Below, one piece after another: positions 6,326-13,077 of a stretch of DNA of 17,526 bases. Source of the stretch: DUSC01 sp964371125. Lineage in GTDB: Bacteria > Pseudomonadota > Alphaproteobacteria > Rhizobiales > Rhizobiaceae. The stretch spans positions 1 through 17,526 of the forward strand of contig CAYJMY010000099.1 of NCBI GenBank assembly GCA_964371125.1, in the 5' to 3' direction. The notes beneath the pieces were generated by a model. It was not told the origin of the DNA. It ran no database searches and saw nothing but the letters and a program-made list of their open reading frames with translations. The stretch's first letter is position 1, and each line of letters begins with the position of its first letter. Made by a program: the position numbers and the translations under genes.

Positions 6326-6775
6326 ATGCTCGGATCGCTGATCGCGACGATCCTCTCAGGCGAGGCCCTCGATGCGGCGCGGCGCGCCCGCAGCGCGGCG
6401 ATCGCCTACGCCGTCGCCGGCCTGCTCGGGCTGCTCGGCGTCGGCTTTCTCGTCGGCGCCGGTTTCGTCGCGGCGGCGCGGCGTTTCGGCACGATCGAGG
6501 CGGCGCTGGCCTTCGGCTTCGCTTTCCTCGTCATCGCCTTCGCCATCGTTGCGATCCACTCGATGACCGAGAAGCGTCGCAAGAAGGCCGTATCCGGCCG
6601 GCGGACCGCCGATGTCGCGACGATCGCCGGCGTCGCCGCCGTAACCCTTCTGCCGACGCTGCTGCGCGGCAGGTCGGCGGTCGGCGGCATCGCCGCTGCC
6701 GCGCTCGGCATCCTGGCCTACGGCATCTATCGGGAGAACACGCGACCGAAGGACGGCAAGCCGCCCGCCGAATAG
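6326..6775 (+). CDS. Holin-superfamily-like inner-membrane protein, co-transcribed with DUF883
   Basis: A 149-aa protein with two strong membrane helices (about residues 25-50 and 57-79) joined by a short loop, a basic cytoplasmic stretch TEKRRKKAVSGRR (81-93), and two weaker hydrophobic segments (about 98-113 and 117-134). The topology resembles the DUF1469/phage-holin-III-like proteins often encoded beside DUF883 or DUF3618 genes in alphaproteobacteria; these are not prophage lysis proteins. No Shine-Dalgarno is visible and the start lies 10 bases after the previous stop, so translation is probably coupled. Regulation would be through the EcfG promoter at 5927-5951. The gene converges on the lipid kinase with 7 bases between stops. 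Function is unknown, and the family assignment is moderate. Confidence 0.75.
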   Translation: MLGSLIATILSGEALDAARRARSAAIAYAVAGLLGLLGVGFLVGAGFVAAARRFGTIEAALAFGFAFLVIAFAIVAIHSMTEKRRKKAVSGRRTADVATIAGVAAVTLLPTLLRGRSAVGGIAAAALGILAYGIYRENTRPKDGKPPAE

Positions 6776-6782
6776 GGCGAGG

Positions 6783-7679
6783 TCAGGCCGGCACGAGAAC
6801 CCGCAGCGAGCCGGGTTCGATGACGATGTCGGTTTCGGGCGCGGCGGGCTGCAGTTCTCCGTCGACGACGGCCATCGTGGATCGGTCCGGGGACAGGATC
6901 TTCAGCGTCACGCGGTCCGCCTGGTGGATCTCGACGAGTTCGTTGTCGCGCCAGCGGCCGATCGCCATGTTCAGTGCATGGCGGACGATCTCGCCGCGCT
7001 GCCGCGCCACGGTAACGTAGATGCCGAGCATGCCTCCATCGGGATGATCGGCATAGGGCAGATGCCCTTCGCCGAAGAGGTTGTTGGTGATACCGATGTT
7101 CGAGGTTGTCGCCAGGATCTCCGTCTCGCCCATTCTCAGCGCCACGCGCATGCGCGGCGGATTGAGGATCGTCCAGTAGGCGGCCTTGGCTGAGGCCCCC
7201 ATCTTGCCAAGCCGCGAGGCGAAATCCAGCCGCTCGCGCAGGCGCACCATCTTGGCATGCATCCCGATCGAGAACTGGTGGACGAAGGGCCGGCCGTTGG
7301 CGCTGGCCGTATCGACTGGGCGGATGCGGCCGGCGGCGAAGGCGTCGACGGCCGCGTCGAGATCGAGCGGAATGCCGAGGCTGCGGGCGAAGAGGTTCAT
7401 CGTCCCCGCCGGCAGGATCGCCAGGGCCTTGTCGTTTCGGCGCAGCATGCCTGCGGCCGCCGAGACCGTGCCGTCTCCGCCACCCACCATGACGACGTCG
7501 ACGCCCGCCTCGGTCGCCGCGGCTTTAAGCGCCCACTCTATGTCGCCGCCGTTCACGATCGCGACGGTGGAGCTGTGCCCGCTGCGTTCCAGAGACTGGC
7601 GCAGCCGTGTCGAGAACTGTTCGAGGTCGATCGTTCGCAGCGTGCCGCCGTCGCGGTTCAGAACCGTCGAGAAGTGCAT
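6783..7679 (-). CDS. Diacylglycerol kinase-family lipid kinase
   Basis: A 298-aa soluble kinase of the DAGK catalytic family (YegS/DgkB-like). The nucleotide-binding signature VGGGDGTVSAAAG sits at about 65-77, followed by ILPAGTMNLFARSLGIP (about 88-104). The C-terminal beta-sandwich includes HLPYADHPDGGMLGIYV and a final AVVDGELQ motif. Such enzymes phosphorylate diacylglycerol or related lipids at the membrane; the exact substrate cannot be read from sequence. The usual N-terminal NPxSG strand is represented by LNRDGG, slightly divergent. The start at 7679 has a poor ribosome site, but an exact EcfG promoter lies 40 bases upstream, so stress control of lipid remodelling is likely. It is divergent from the PRC-barrel gene. 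Confidence 0.9.
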   Translation of the reverse strand: MHFSTVLNRDGGTLRTIDLEQFSTRLRQSLERSGHSSTVAIVNGGDIEWALKAAATEAGVDVVMVGGGDGTVSAAAGMLRRNDKALAILPAGTMNLFARSLGIPLDLDAAVDAFAAGRIRPVDTASANGRPFVHQFSIGMHAKMVRLRERLDFASRLGKMGASAKAAYWTILNPPRMRVALRMGETEILATTSNIGITNNLFGEGHLPYADHPDGGMLGIYVTVARQRGEIVRHALNMAIGRWRDNELVEIHQADRVTLKILSPDRSTMAVVDGELQPAAPETDIVIEPGSLRVLVPA

Positions 7680-7718
7680 GGCAGTGATCGTCCGGAAGTT
7701 GAGGGAACGGGCGCGCTA

Positions 7719-7743
7719 AACGGCCGCGCTGACCATTCGTTCC
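7719..7743 (-). promoter_or_regulatory. EcfG-type promoter of the lipid kinase gene
   Basis: On the minus strand GGAAC (7743-7739), 16 bases, CGTT (7722-7719), then T. The -10 ends 39 bases before the kinase start. It is divergent from the promoter at 7790-7814; the two -35 elements are 46 bp apart. Confidence 0.88.
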
Positions 7744-7789
7744 CGCGGGAGCGCTGGGATCGATGCGTGCTCCAGGACACGCGCCGTCC

Positions 7790-7814
7790 GGAACCACCGG
7801 CGCGGAAGGGCGTT
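7790..7814 (+). promoter_or_regulatory. EcfG-type promoter of the PRC-barrel gene
   Basis: GGAAC (7790-7794), 16 bases, CGTT (7811-7814). The start codon at 7900 is 85 bases downstream with AAGGAGAG in front, giving a leader of about 80 bases. Confidence 0.88.
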
Positions 7815-7899
7815 GTGACTTCGATGCCGCGCCCGTTCTTCCAGCCACGGTCGATCCCGGGCGCGGCAGTGCAGGAAAACCGCACAAGGAGAGAATACT

Positions 7900-8970
7900 A
7901 TGATCCGCAAGCTCTTGGCTACGACAGCACTGGCAACCCTCATCGCCGGCGGCGCCCATGCGCAGACCACGACGGCGCCCGCGCCGGCAGCCCCGGCCGA
8001 AATCCAGCAGCCGGCCGACCAGGCGGCCCCGGCGATGCGCGCCGACGGCTACCTTGCTACCAACCTCATCGGTGAGACGGTGTACAACGGCACTGGCGAC
8101 GACGCCGAGAACATCGGCGACGTGAACGACCTCGTCATTGATGGCGACGGCAACGTCCAGGCGGTCGTCGTCGGCGTCGGCGGCTTTCTCGGCATCGGCG
8201 AGAAGAACGTGGCGCTCGAATTCGACGCCATCGAATGGGCCGAGAAGGATGGCGATCGCTGGATCGTCGTCAATTCGACGGTCGATGCGCTGAAGGCACT
8301 GCCCGATTTCGATCGCTCCGCCTACGACATGGCCCCGGCGGTCGCCATGGACGAGACCGCGCCGGCGACGAACGACACGACCGCTCAGGCCCCGGCCGAC
8401 GGCTCCGGCAACGCCACCGGCGACACCGCGATGGCGCCGGCCGGTCAGTCCACCAGCGGCAACAACGCCGGGGACACGACCGCCATGAAGCCGTCGAACG
8501 ATGCCACGGGCGCGTCGAATGACACGACGGCCCAGGCCCCTGCGTCGGACAACGAGACGACCGCGCAGGCTCCGGCTGCCGACCAGCCGGCAGCGACCGA
8601 CACCACCAAGACCGGCGCCATCGACCGCTCGCAGCTCGATGAGCTGAACACGGCCGACATCCGCGCCGAGGAGCTCATCGGCACCACCGTCTACGGCGCC
8701 GGCGACGAGAATGTCGGCGAGATCGGCGACGTCATCATGACCCAGGACGGCAAGGTCGACGCGATCATCATCGACGTCGGCGGCTTCCTCGGCATGGGCG
8801 AGAAGGAGGTTGCCGTCGGCATGGACAACCTCGCCTTCCTCACGGACGAGGACGGCAACAAGTACCTCTACACCTCCTTCACCAAGGAGCAGCTCGAGGC
8901 GCAGGCGGCCTACGACAAGAGCACCTGGGCCGAGAAGCGCGACGAGCAGCGCCTGATCATGACGCAGTAG
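7900..8970 (+). CDS. Secreted protein with two PRC-barrel domains and a repeat-rich linker
   Basis: A 356-aa exported protein. The signal peptide is MIRKLLATTALATLIAGGAHA with cleavage likely before Gln22, followed by an Ala/Pro/Thr stretch. PRC-barrel domain 1 covers about residues 52-140 (LIGETVYNGTGDDAENIGDV, GVGGFLGIGEKNVAL). PRC-barrel domain 2 covers about 250-335 (LIGTTVYGAGDENVGEIGDV, DVGGFLGMGEKEVAV). They are clearly related to each other. Between them is a disordered Thr/Ala/Asp/Asn-rich linker of some 105 residues carrying N-D/E-TTAQAPA three times. PRC-barrels bind partners in RNA-processing and photosynthetic proteins; the role of periplasmic forms in rhizobia is not known. An exact EcfG promoter upstream and a strong terminator after the gene show a monocistronic stress unit. 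Confidence 0.9.
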   Translation: MIRKLLATTALATLIAGGAHAQTTTAPAPAAPAEIQQPADQAAPAMRADGYLATNLIGETVYNGTGDDAENIGDVNDLVIDGDGNVQAVVVGVGGFLGIGEKNVALEFDAIEWAEKDGDRWIVVNSTVDALKALPDFDRSAYDMAPAVAMDETAPATNDTTAQAPADGSGNATGDTAMAPAGQSTSGNNAGDTTAMKPSNDATGASNDTTAQAPASDNETTAQAPAADQPAATDTTKTGAIDRSQLDELNTADIRAEELIGTTVYGAGDENVGEIGDVIMTQDGKVDAIIIDVGGFLGMGEKEVAVGMDNLAFLTDEDGNKYLYTSFTKEQLEAQAAYDKSTWAEKRDEQRLIMTQ

Positions 8971-8993
8971 TCCGTCGCCGGACGGATCTGCAT

Positions 8994-9025
8994 GGCCCGC
9001 GCCGGAATCCCGGCGCGGGCCTTTT
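8994..9025 (+). terminator. Strong intrinsic terminator after the PRC-barrel gene
   Basis: Perfect 12-bp GC-rich arms (8994-9005 and 9010-9021) around the loop AATC, followed by TTTTC. It starts 23 bases after the stop codon. The convergent hydrolase gene ends 5 bases beyond the T-run, so the stem may also shape that 3' end. Confidence 0.9.
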
Positions 9026-9029
9026 CACG

Positions 9030-10589
9030 TCAGCGCAACCCGCCGCGCATGTCGCCAGCGACATGTCCCGCCACTCCGTCCCCGGTGAGTTCCGAAAGCG
9101 CCAGCGACTGATCGAGATGTTCCGCCCGCCAGTCGAGAAGCCGCTCCGCCATTTCCAGCTGCGCGCCGCGCCGGGCTGGGTCCTCGGCGACGTTGCGCGT
9201 CTCCGCGGGATCCTCGCGCAAATCGAATAGCACCGGTGGCAGGCCGCCGCCGACATGGACGTACTTCAGCGTCTCGGTGCGCAGGACGGCCAGGTTGCAC
9301 TGCTGCGGTTTCAGGCCGAAGGGCTGTGCCGACGCGCCGCTGGCAACCGAGCGAAAATCGTACTCCCAGTGGACGGCGTCGCGCCATGCCGCCGGCGTTT
9401 CGCCGCGCAGGAACGGCGCCAGCGAACGTCCGTCGAGGTGTGGGGGAGGGGTGGCGCCGAGAAGGTCCATGAGGGTCGGCAGGATGTCGACGGTCTCGGT
9501 GAAGGCTTCGACGATCCGGCCTCTTGCGGCCTGGCCGGGGGCACGGACAATCAGGGGGATATGGTAGCTGGCGTCGAAGAAGCCGCCCTTGCCGAGCAGA
9601 TGGTGGTCGCCCATCATCTCGGCGTGGTCCGAGGTGAGGACGAAGATGGTGTCGTCCCAGGTGCCGGCCCGCTCCAGCGCGGCGCGGATGCGCGCGATCA
9701 GGGCGTCCATCTCGGCGATCATCCCGTAGTAGAGCGCGCGGATCCTGCGGAGGCTCGCCTCGCTCCAGTCGGCGACCCTGCCCTGCGTCCCGGGGAGGAA
9801 TTTTGCCCGGAGCTGGGTCTCGATCTCCAGCGCCACGAGCGGATGGATCGCGGCGTCCGCCCCGTGGTTTGCGGCGCGGGCGAAGGCCGGGCCGTCCGCC
9901 GGATCGTGGAGCGTGTTCCACGGCGCCGGAACGACGAAGGGCGGATGCGGGCTGAGGAAGGAGAGGTGGGCGAACCACGGCTCGTCCTGCTCGCCCATCC
10001 AGCGGATGAACTCGCCGGCGAGGAACGCGGCCGGCGTCTCGTCGGCGCCGTAGACCGGCGGCGCCAGCGTGACGTCGTCGACCGGTCTGCCGGCGGGCGC
10101 GTGGATCATCGGGTAGCCGGCGCTGGAATCGACGCCGCGCAGGGCCAGCCAGGAGAGCCACGGCTTCTGGTGCTCGGGCAGCAGCTGGCGCACGCTGAAA
10201 CCCGGCAGCACGCCCTCGTAGCTCTTCAGGAGCGGATCGCCCGGCGCGTGCCGGCGCGGGTCCGGCGCGATGTCGGAATAGCCGAACAGCGTCGGGTCGT
10301 AGCCCAGCGCCCTTGCTGCCAGCGCAACGTTGCCGTGGCGGGCGTCGAGCGGCGTGCCGTTGCGGCAGACCCGGTTGGTCATCTGGTAGAGGCCGGTGTA
10401 GAGGCAGGCGCGCGCCGGCGAGCAGGGGGCGGCCCCCGCATAGTGGCGGCGGAACAGCACGGCCTCGCGCGCCAGCGCGTCGATGTTGGGCGTCCTGATC
10501 GACGGATGGCCGGCGGCGCCGACGCAGTCGCCGCGCCACTGGTCGCAGGTGATGAACAGCACGTTCGGCCTGGCGGTCCGCTCTTTCAC
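9030..10589 (-). CDS. Sulfatase-superfamily hydrolase, phosphonate monoester hydrolase/arylsulfatase type
   Basis: A 519-aa enzyme of the alkaline phosphatase superfamily. It opens with the metal-binding strand NVLFITCDQWRGD (Asp16). The sulfatase signature CSPARACLYTG has Cys56, which would be converted to formylglycine by a maturase. A second metal site follows, LTSDHAEMMGDHHLLGKGG. The layout (LYTGLYQMTNRV, PLDARHGN, ALGYDPTLFGYSD, and a C-terminal ALHWEYDFR-like block) recalls Rhizobium phosphonate monoester hydrolase PehA, which also cleaves phosphodiesters and sulfate esters, so the true substrate is open. The absence of a signal peptide suggests a cytoplasmic location. The start is GTG at 10589 with AAGGGAG upstream. 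It is transcribed away from the dioxygenase-like gene, with a 222-bp intergenic region holding a small palindrome. Confidence 0.88.
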   Translation of the reverse strand: MKERTARPNVLFITCDQWRGDCVGAAGHPSIRTPNIDALAREAVLFRRHYAGAAPCSPARACLYTGLYQMTNRVCRNGTPLDARHGNVALAARALGYDPTLFGYSDIAPDPRRHAPGDPLLKSYEGVLPGFSVRQLLPEHQKPWLSWLALRGVDSSAGYPMIHAPAGRPVDDVTLAPPVYGADETPAAFLAGEFIRWMGEQDEPWFAHLSFLSPHPPFVVPAPWNTLHDPADGPAFARAANHGADAAIHPLVALEIETQLRAKFLPGTQGRVADWSEASLRRIRALYYGMIAEMDALIARIRAALERAGTWDDTIFVLTSDHAEMMGDHHLLGKGGFFDASYHIPLIVRAPGQAARGRIVEAFTETVDILPTLMDLLGATPPPHLDGRSLAPFLRGETPAAWRDAVHWEYDFRSVASGASAQPFGLKPQQCNLAVLRTETLKYVHVGGGLPPVLFDLREDPAETRNVAEDPARRGAQLEMAERLLDWRAEHLDQSLALSELTGDGVAGHVAGDMRGGLR

Positions 10590-10685
10590 GACGGGATCTC
10601 CCTTGCTCCTCCCGCGCCATCAGCCCGAAAAGCCGGCGGCGCGCAAGCCGCCCTTCGAGTCCTGTCAGTGAACGATCAAGGCCTC

Positions 10686-10698
10686 ATTGTTCGACAAT
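10686..10698. promoter_or_regulatory. Short palindrome between divergent genes, possible operator
   Basis: ATTGT-TCG-ACAAT, 5-bp arms, lies in the 222-bp region between the hydrolase (minus) and the VOC protein (plus). It could be a repressor site for either gene. No regulator gene is adjacent, no EcfG motif is present here, and nothing else in 10590-10811 is convincing. Confidence 0.25.
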
Positions 10699-10811
10699 CA
10701 GAGACGGTTCATTCTCCATCCGGCCCTTTCATTCGGCCACCGCCGACCGACATAAGGACGTGAACGAACGACGGCCAACCGCCGCGACAACGCAATCGAG
10801 GGAGCGACCGC

Positions 10812-11744
10812 ATGCTCGACCAGATCAAGGGCCTTCACCACGTCACGTCGATGGCGAAGGACGCCCGCCGGAACAACGCCTTCTTCACGCACACGCTCGG
10901 CCTGCGCCGGGTGAAGAAGACCGTCAACTTCGACGCGCCCGACGTCTACCACCTCTACTACGCCGACGAGTTCGGCACGCCGGGCTCGGTGATGACCTAT
11001 TTCCCGTTCCCCAACATCGGCCAGGGCCGCCCCGGCGCCGGCGAGGTCGGCACGACCGTCTTTTCCGTGCCGGAGGGCGCGCTGCCCTACTGGCGCGAGC
11101 GCCTGGTCAAGGAAGGCGTGGCAAACCTCGAAGAGGACGAGAGCTTCGGCGAGAAGCGGCTTTCCTTCCTCGGGCCGGACAGGGACGGTTTCGCCCTCGT
11201 CGAGGCGAATGACGACCAGCGTGCGCCCTGGGGGAAGGGCGGCGTGCCGGACGACGAGGCGATCCGCGGCTTCCACTCGGTGTCGATGCGGCTGCGCGAC
11301 GCCGGCCGTACGGCCGAGCTGCTGAAGTTCATGGGCTACGAGGAGATCGGCCAGTCGCGCGGCATCCGCCGCTTCGCCATTCCCGGCGGCAACGGCGCCG
11401 ATGTCGTCGACGTCGAGACGCTGGCGGGCGCGTCGCTCGCCGGGCTCGGCGCCGGCTCGGTACACCACGTCGCCTTCGCCGTGGAGAACCGGGCGAAGCA
11501 GCTCGAGGTGCGCAAGGCGCTGATGGACACCGGCTACCAGGTGACGCCGGTCATCGACCGCGACTACTTCTGGGCGATCTACTTCCGCACGCCCGGCGGC
11601 GTGCTCTTCGAGGTGGCCACCAACGAGCCCGGCTTCGACCGCGACGAGGACACCGCCCATCTCGGCGAGGCCTTGAAGCTGCCGGTCCAGCATGCTCACT
11701 TGCGCCCGTATCTGGAGAAACACCTCCAGCCGCTCGACGATTGA
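10812..11744 (+). CDS. VOC-family ring-cleaving dioxygenase-like protein (MhqO type)
   Basis: A 310-aa protein with two vicinal-oxygen-chelate modules. The first begins GLHHVTSMAKDARRN (His9/His10) with a GDRDGFALVE-like strand end at about 123-131. The second begins GFHSVSMRL, followed by VHHVAFAVEN (His218/His219) and GVLFEVAT with Glu267. Metal ligands are expected from one His in each of the two HH pairs and Glu267. Size and layout match the ring-cleaving dioxygenase/MhqO-MhqA group linked to quinone and catechol detoxification in Bacillus. The next gene, 8 bases downstream, is an MhqD-like esterase, as in the Bacillus mhq units, which supports the assignment. The start has GAGGGAG about 6 bases upstream. 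Substrate is unproven. Confidence 0.87.
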   Translation: MLDQIKGLHHVTSMAKDARRNNAFFTHTLGLRRVKKTVNFDAPDVYHLYYADEFGTPGSVMTYFPFPNIGQGRPGAGEVGTTVFSVPEGALPYWRERLVKEGVANLEEDESFGEKRLSFLGPDRDGFALVEANDDQRAPWGKGGVPDDEAIRGFHSVSMRLRDAGRTAELLKFMGYEEIGQSRGIRRFAIPGGNGADVVDVETLAGASLAGLGAGSVHHVAFAVENRAKQLEVRKALMDTGYQVTPVIDRDYFWAIYFRTPGGVLFEVATNEPGFDRDEDTAHLGEALKLPVQHAHLRPYLEKHLQPLDD

Positions 11745-11751
11745 GGACGCC

Positions 11752-11951
11752 ATGGCCACGAACGCCTACATCCACCAGGTGCTGCCCGGCGAGCAGGGCG
11801 GCGCGCTGCTCTTCGTCCTCCACGGCACCGGCGGCGACGAGCGCCAGCTCCTCGGGCTCGGCCGCGACCTGCTGCCGGATGCGACGGTCGTGGGGGCGCG
11901 CCGCGCCCGCGGCGCGCACCGCGCCGCGCGCGGCTTGAGCCCCCCCCCCCC
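11752..11951 (+). CDS. MhqD-like carboxylesterase/phospholipase, N-terminal part, broken by an assembly gap
   Basis: The start of an alpha/beta-hydrolase: MATNAYIHQVLPGEQGGALLFVLHGTGGDE, with the HGTGGDER oxyanion-side motif and LLGLGRDLLPDATVV. From about 11893 onward the translation stops resembling the family (Arg/Ala/Gly-rich residues, then proline from a poly-C run) and hits ten Ns at 11952-11961. The matching C-terminal part resumes after the gap in a different frame. The frame break coincides with the gap and is best explained as an assembly artefact, not a real mutation. The gene follows the VOC protein by 7 bases, in one operon. Confidence 0.75.
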
Positions 11952-11961
11952 NNNNNNNNNN
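11952..11961. other. Assembly gap of ten Ns flanked by poly-C and poly-G
   Basis: Ten unknown bases follow a run of eleven C (11941-11951) and precede five G (11962-11966). The left flank from about 11893 is extremely GC-rich and does not encode the expected hydrolase segment. The true gap length cannot be known from the sequence. Confidence 0.97.
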
Positions 11962-11962
11962 G

Positions 11963-12745
11963 GGGGAGGTAGCCGAGAACGGCGCGGCGCGCTTCTTCCG
12001 CCGCGCCGCCGAAGGCGTCTACGACATGGACGACCTTGCCCGCGCCGCCGCCAAGCTCGCCGGCTTCGTCCGCGCCCATGTCGCCGCCCTGGCGCCGTCC
12101 GCGGTCTACGCCCTCGGCTACTCCAACGGTGCCAACGTACTTGCCGCGACGCTCTTCGCCGAGCCGGACCTTTTCGACCGCGCCGTGCTGATGCACCCGC
12201 TGATCCCGTTCGAGCCGGAGGTGTCCGGCAGCCTCGCGGGACGCGCGATCCTGGTGACGGCCGGCCGCCACGATCCCATCTGCCCGCCGACGCTGACGTC
12301 GCGGCTGGAGGCCTATCTGCGCGCGTTCGGCGCCGACGTCGAAGTTGTCTGGCACCCGGGTGCCCATGAAGTGCGCACGGAAGAGATCGAGGCGGCGCGC
12401 GCCTTCCTGCACCCTGCGGCCGGCGGATCCGGCGAGAAGAGACAAGCCATGAGCGAGACGTTCGACATCAGGCTGGAGGAAGGCGACAGCAAGGGCCGCT
12501 ACGTCGTCGACGGTCCCGACGGCTCCGTCGCCGAGATGACCTTCACCAAGGTCGGGTCGAAGCAGGTCATCATCGACCACACCGGCGTGCCCGATATCTT
12601 CCGCGGCAAGGGCGTCGGCGCGCTGCTGGTCGCCCGGGCGGTCGAGGACGCGCGCGCGGCGGGCAAGACGATCATCCCGCTCTGCCCCTTCGCCGCCGCC
12701 CAGTTCCGCCGCCACCCCGAATGGGCGGACGTTCTGAAGAAATGA
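11963..12745 (+). CDS. MhqD-like esterase C-terminal part running in frame into a YjdJ/NATD1-type GNAT module
   Basis: After the gap the frame reads GEVAENGAARFFRRAAEGVYD and continues through the hydrolase core. The nucleophile motif GYSNGAN carries the Ser, the Asp is in AGRHDPICPP and the His in HPGAHEVRTEE, so the catalytic triad is complete. The hydrolase domain ends near AFLHPAAG (about 12419). With no stop codon, a Gly/Ser-rich linker GGSGEKRQA leads into MSETFDIRLEEGDSKGRY, the start of a 98-residue GNAT-like module with FRGKGVGALLVARAVEDAR as acetyl-CoA loop. It is therefore either a natural bifunctional protein or two genes joined by a sequence error; an ATGA overlap exists in another frame at 12449-12452. 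Confidence 0.75.
   Translation, partial: GEVAENGAARFFRRAAEGVYDMDDLARAAAKLAGFVRAHVAALAPSAVYALGYSNGANVLAATLFAEPDLFDRAVLMHPLIPFEPEVSGSLAGRAILVTAGRHDPICPPTLTSRLEAYLRAFGADVEVVWHPGAHEVRTEEIEAARAFLHPAAGGSGEKRQAMSETFDIRLEEGDSKGRYVVDGPDGSVAEMTFTKVGSKQVIIDHTGVPDIFRGKGVGALLVARAVEDARAAGKTIIPLCPFAAAQFRRHPEWADVLKK
12449..12745 (+). CDS. Small GNAT-family N-acetyltransferase module (YjdJ/NATD1 type), possible own start
   Basis: The same module considered as its own 98-aa product from ATG 12449. It begins MSETFDIRLEEGDSKGRYVV, with the acetyl-CoA binding segment FRGKGVGALLVARAVEDAR at about 51-69 and a CPFAAAQFRRHPEW segment near the end that matches the NATD1/YjdJ (Acetyltransf_CG) fold. The ribosome site is weak (GAGAAGAG about 10 bases upstream), and the upstream hydrolase frame is open into it. 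The next gene encodes a paralogue of similar size, so free-standing translation is plausible. These proteins are cytoplasmic, and the acceptor substrate is unknown. Confidence 0.6.
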   Translation: MSETFDIRLEEGDSKGRYVVDGPDGSVAEMTFTKVGSKQVIIDHTGVPDIFRGKGVGALLVARAVEDARAAGKTIIPLCPFAAAQFRRHPEWADVLKK

Positions 12746-12759
12746 CGGGAGACGAAGCC

Positions 12760-13062
12760 ATGGAAGATCTCGCGGCGCGGTTCGAATTCGCCGAGACGGC
12801 GAAAGGCGGCCGCTACTTCATGGTGATGCCGAACGGCGAGGAGGCGAAGCTGACCTTCGTCAGGGCCGGTCCGGGCCACATCGTCGCCGACCATACCTTC
12901 GTGCCGGTGCCCTATCGCGGCGACGGCGTCGCCGAGGCCCTCGTCGAGCGCCTGGTCGCCGACGCGCGCGCCGCCGGCAACAAGATCACGCCGGCCTGCT
13001 GGTATGTGGCCGACGAGTTCAAGCGCCACCATCCCGCATGGGACGACGTGCTGATGAAGTAA
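12760..13062 (+). CDS. Small GNAT-family N-acetyltransferase (YjdJ/NATD1 type), second copy
   Basis: A 100-aa protein parallel in layout to the preceding module: FEFAETAKGGRYFMVM, then EEAKLTFVRAGPGHIVADHT, YRGDGVAEALVERLVADARA (acetyl-CoA loop) and ITPACWYVADEFKRHHPAW. The two copies are divergent, probably an old tandem duplication. Start 12760 has GGGAG about 10 bases upstream; ATG 12742, which overlaps the previous stop as ATGA, is an alternative. It is the last gene of the VOC-esterase-GNAT operon and converges on matB with 15 bases between stops; no terminator is seen there. Confidence 0.85.
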   Translation: MEDLAARFEFAETAKGGRYFMVMPNGEEAKLTFVRAGPGHIVADHTFVPVPYRGDGVAEALVERLVADARAAGNKITPACWYVADEFKRHHPAWDDVLMK

Positions 13063-13077
13063 GGGGATGACCTGCCA

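Noticed and set aside
6326..6775. Holin-like protein as a sign of a prophage
   Set aside because: No phage structural, integrase or endolysin genes are nearby. Operon partner DUF883 and the EcfG promoter point to a chromosomal stress function.
9255..10763. 502-codon open frame on the plus strand
   Set aside because: It is antisense to the sulfatase-type hydrolase, whose catalytic motifs are complete; the product is Arg/Gly/Val-rich without a fold signature.
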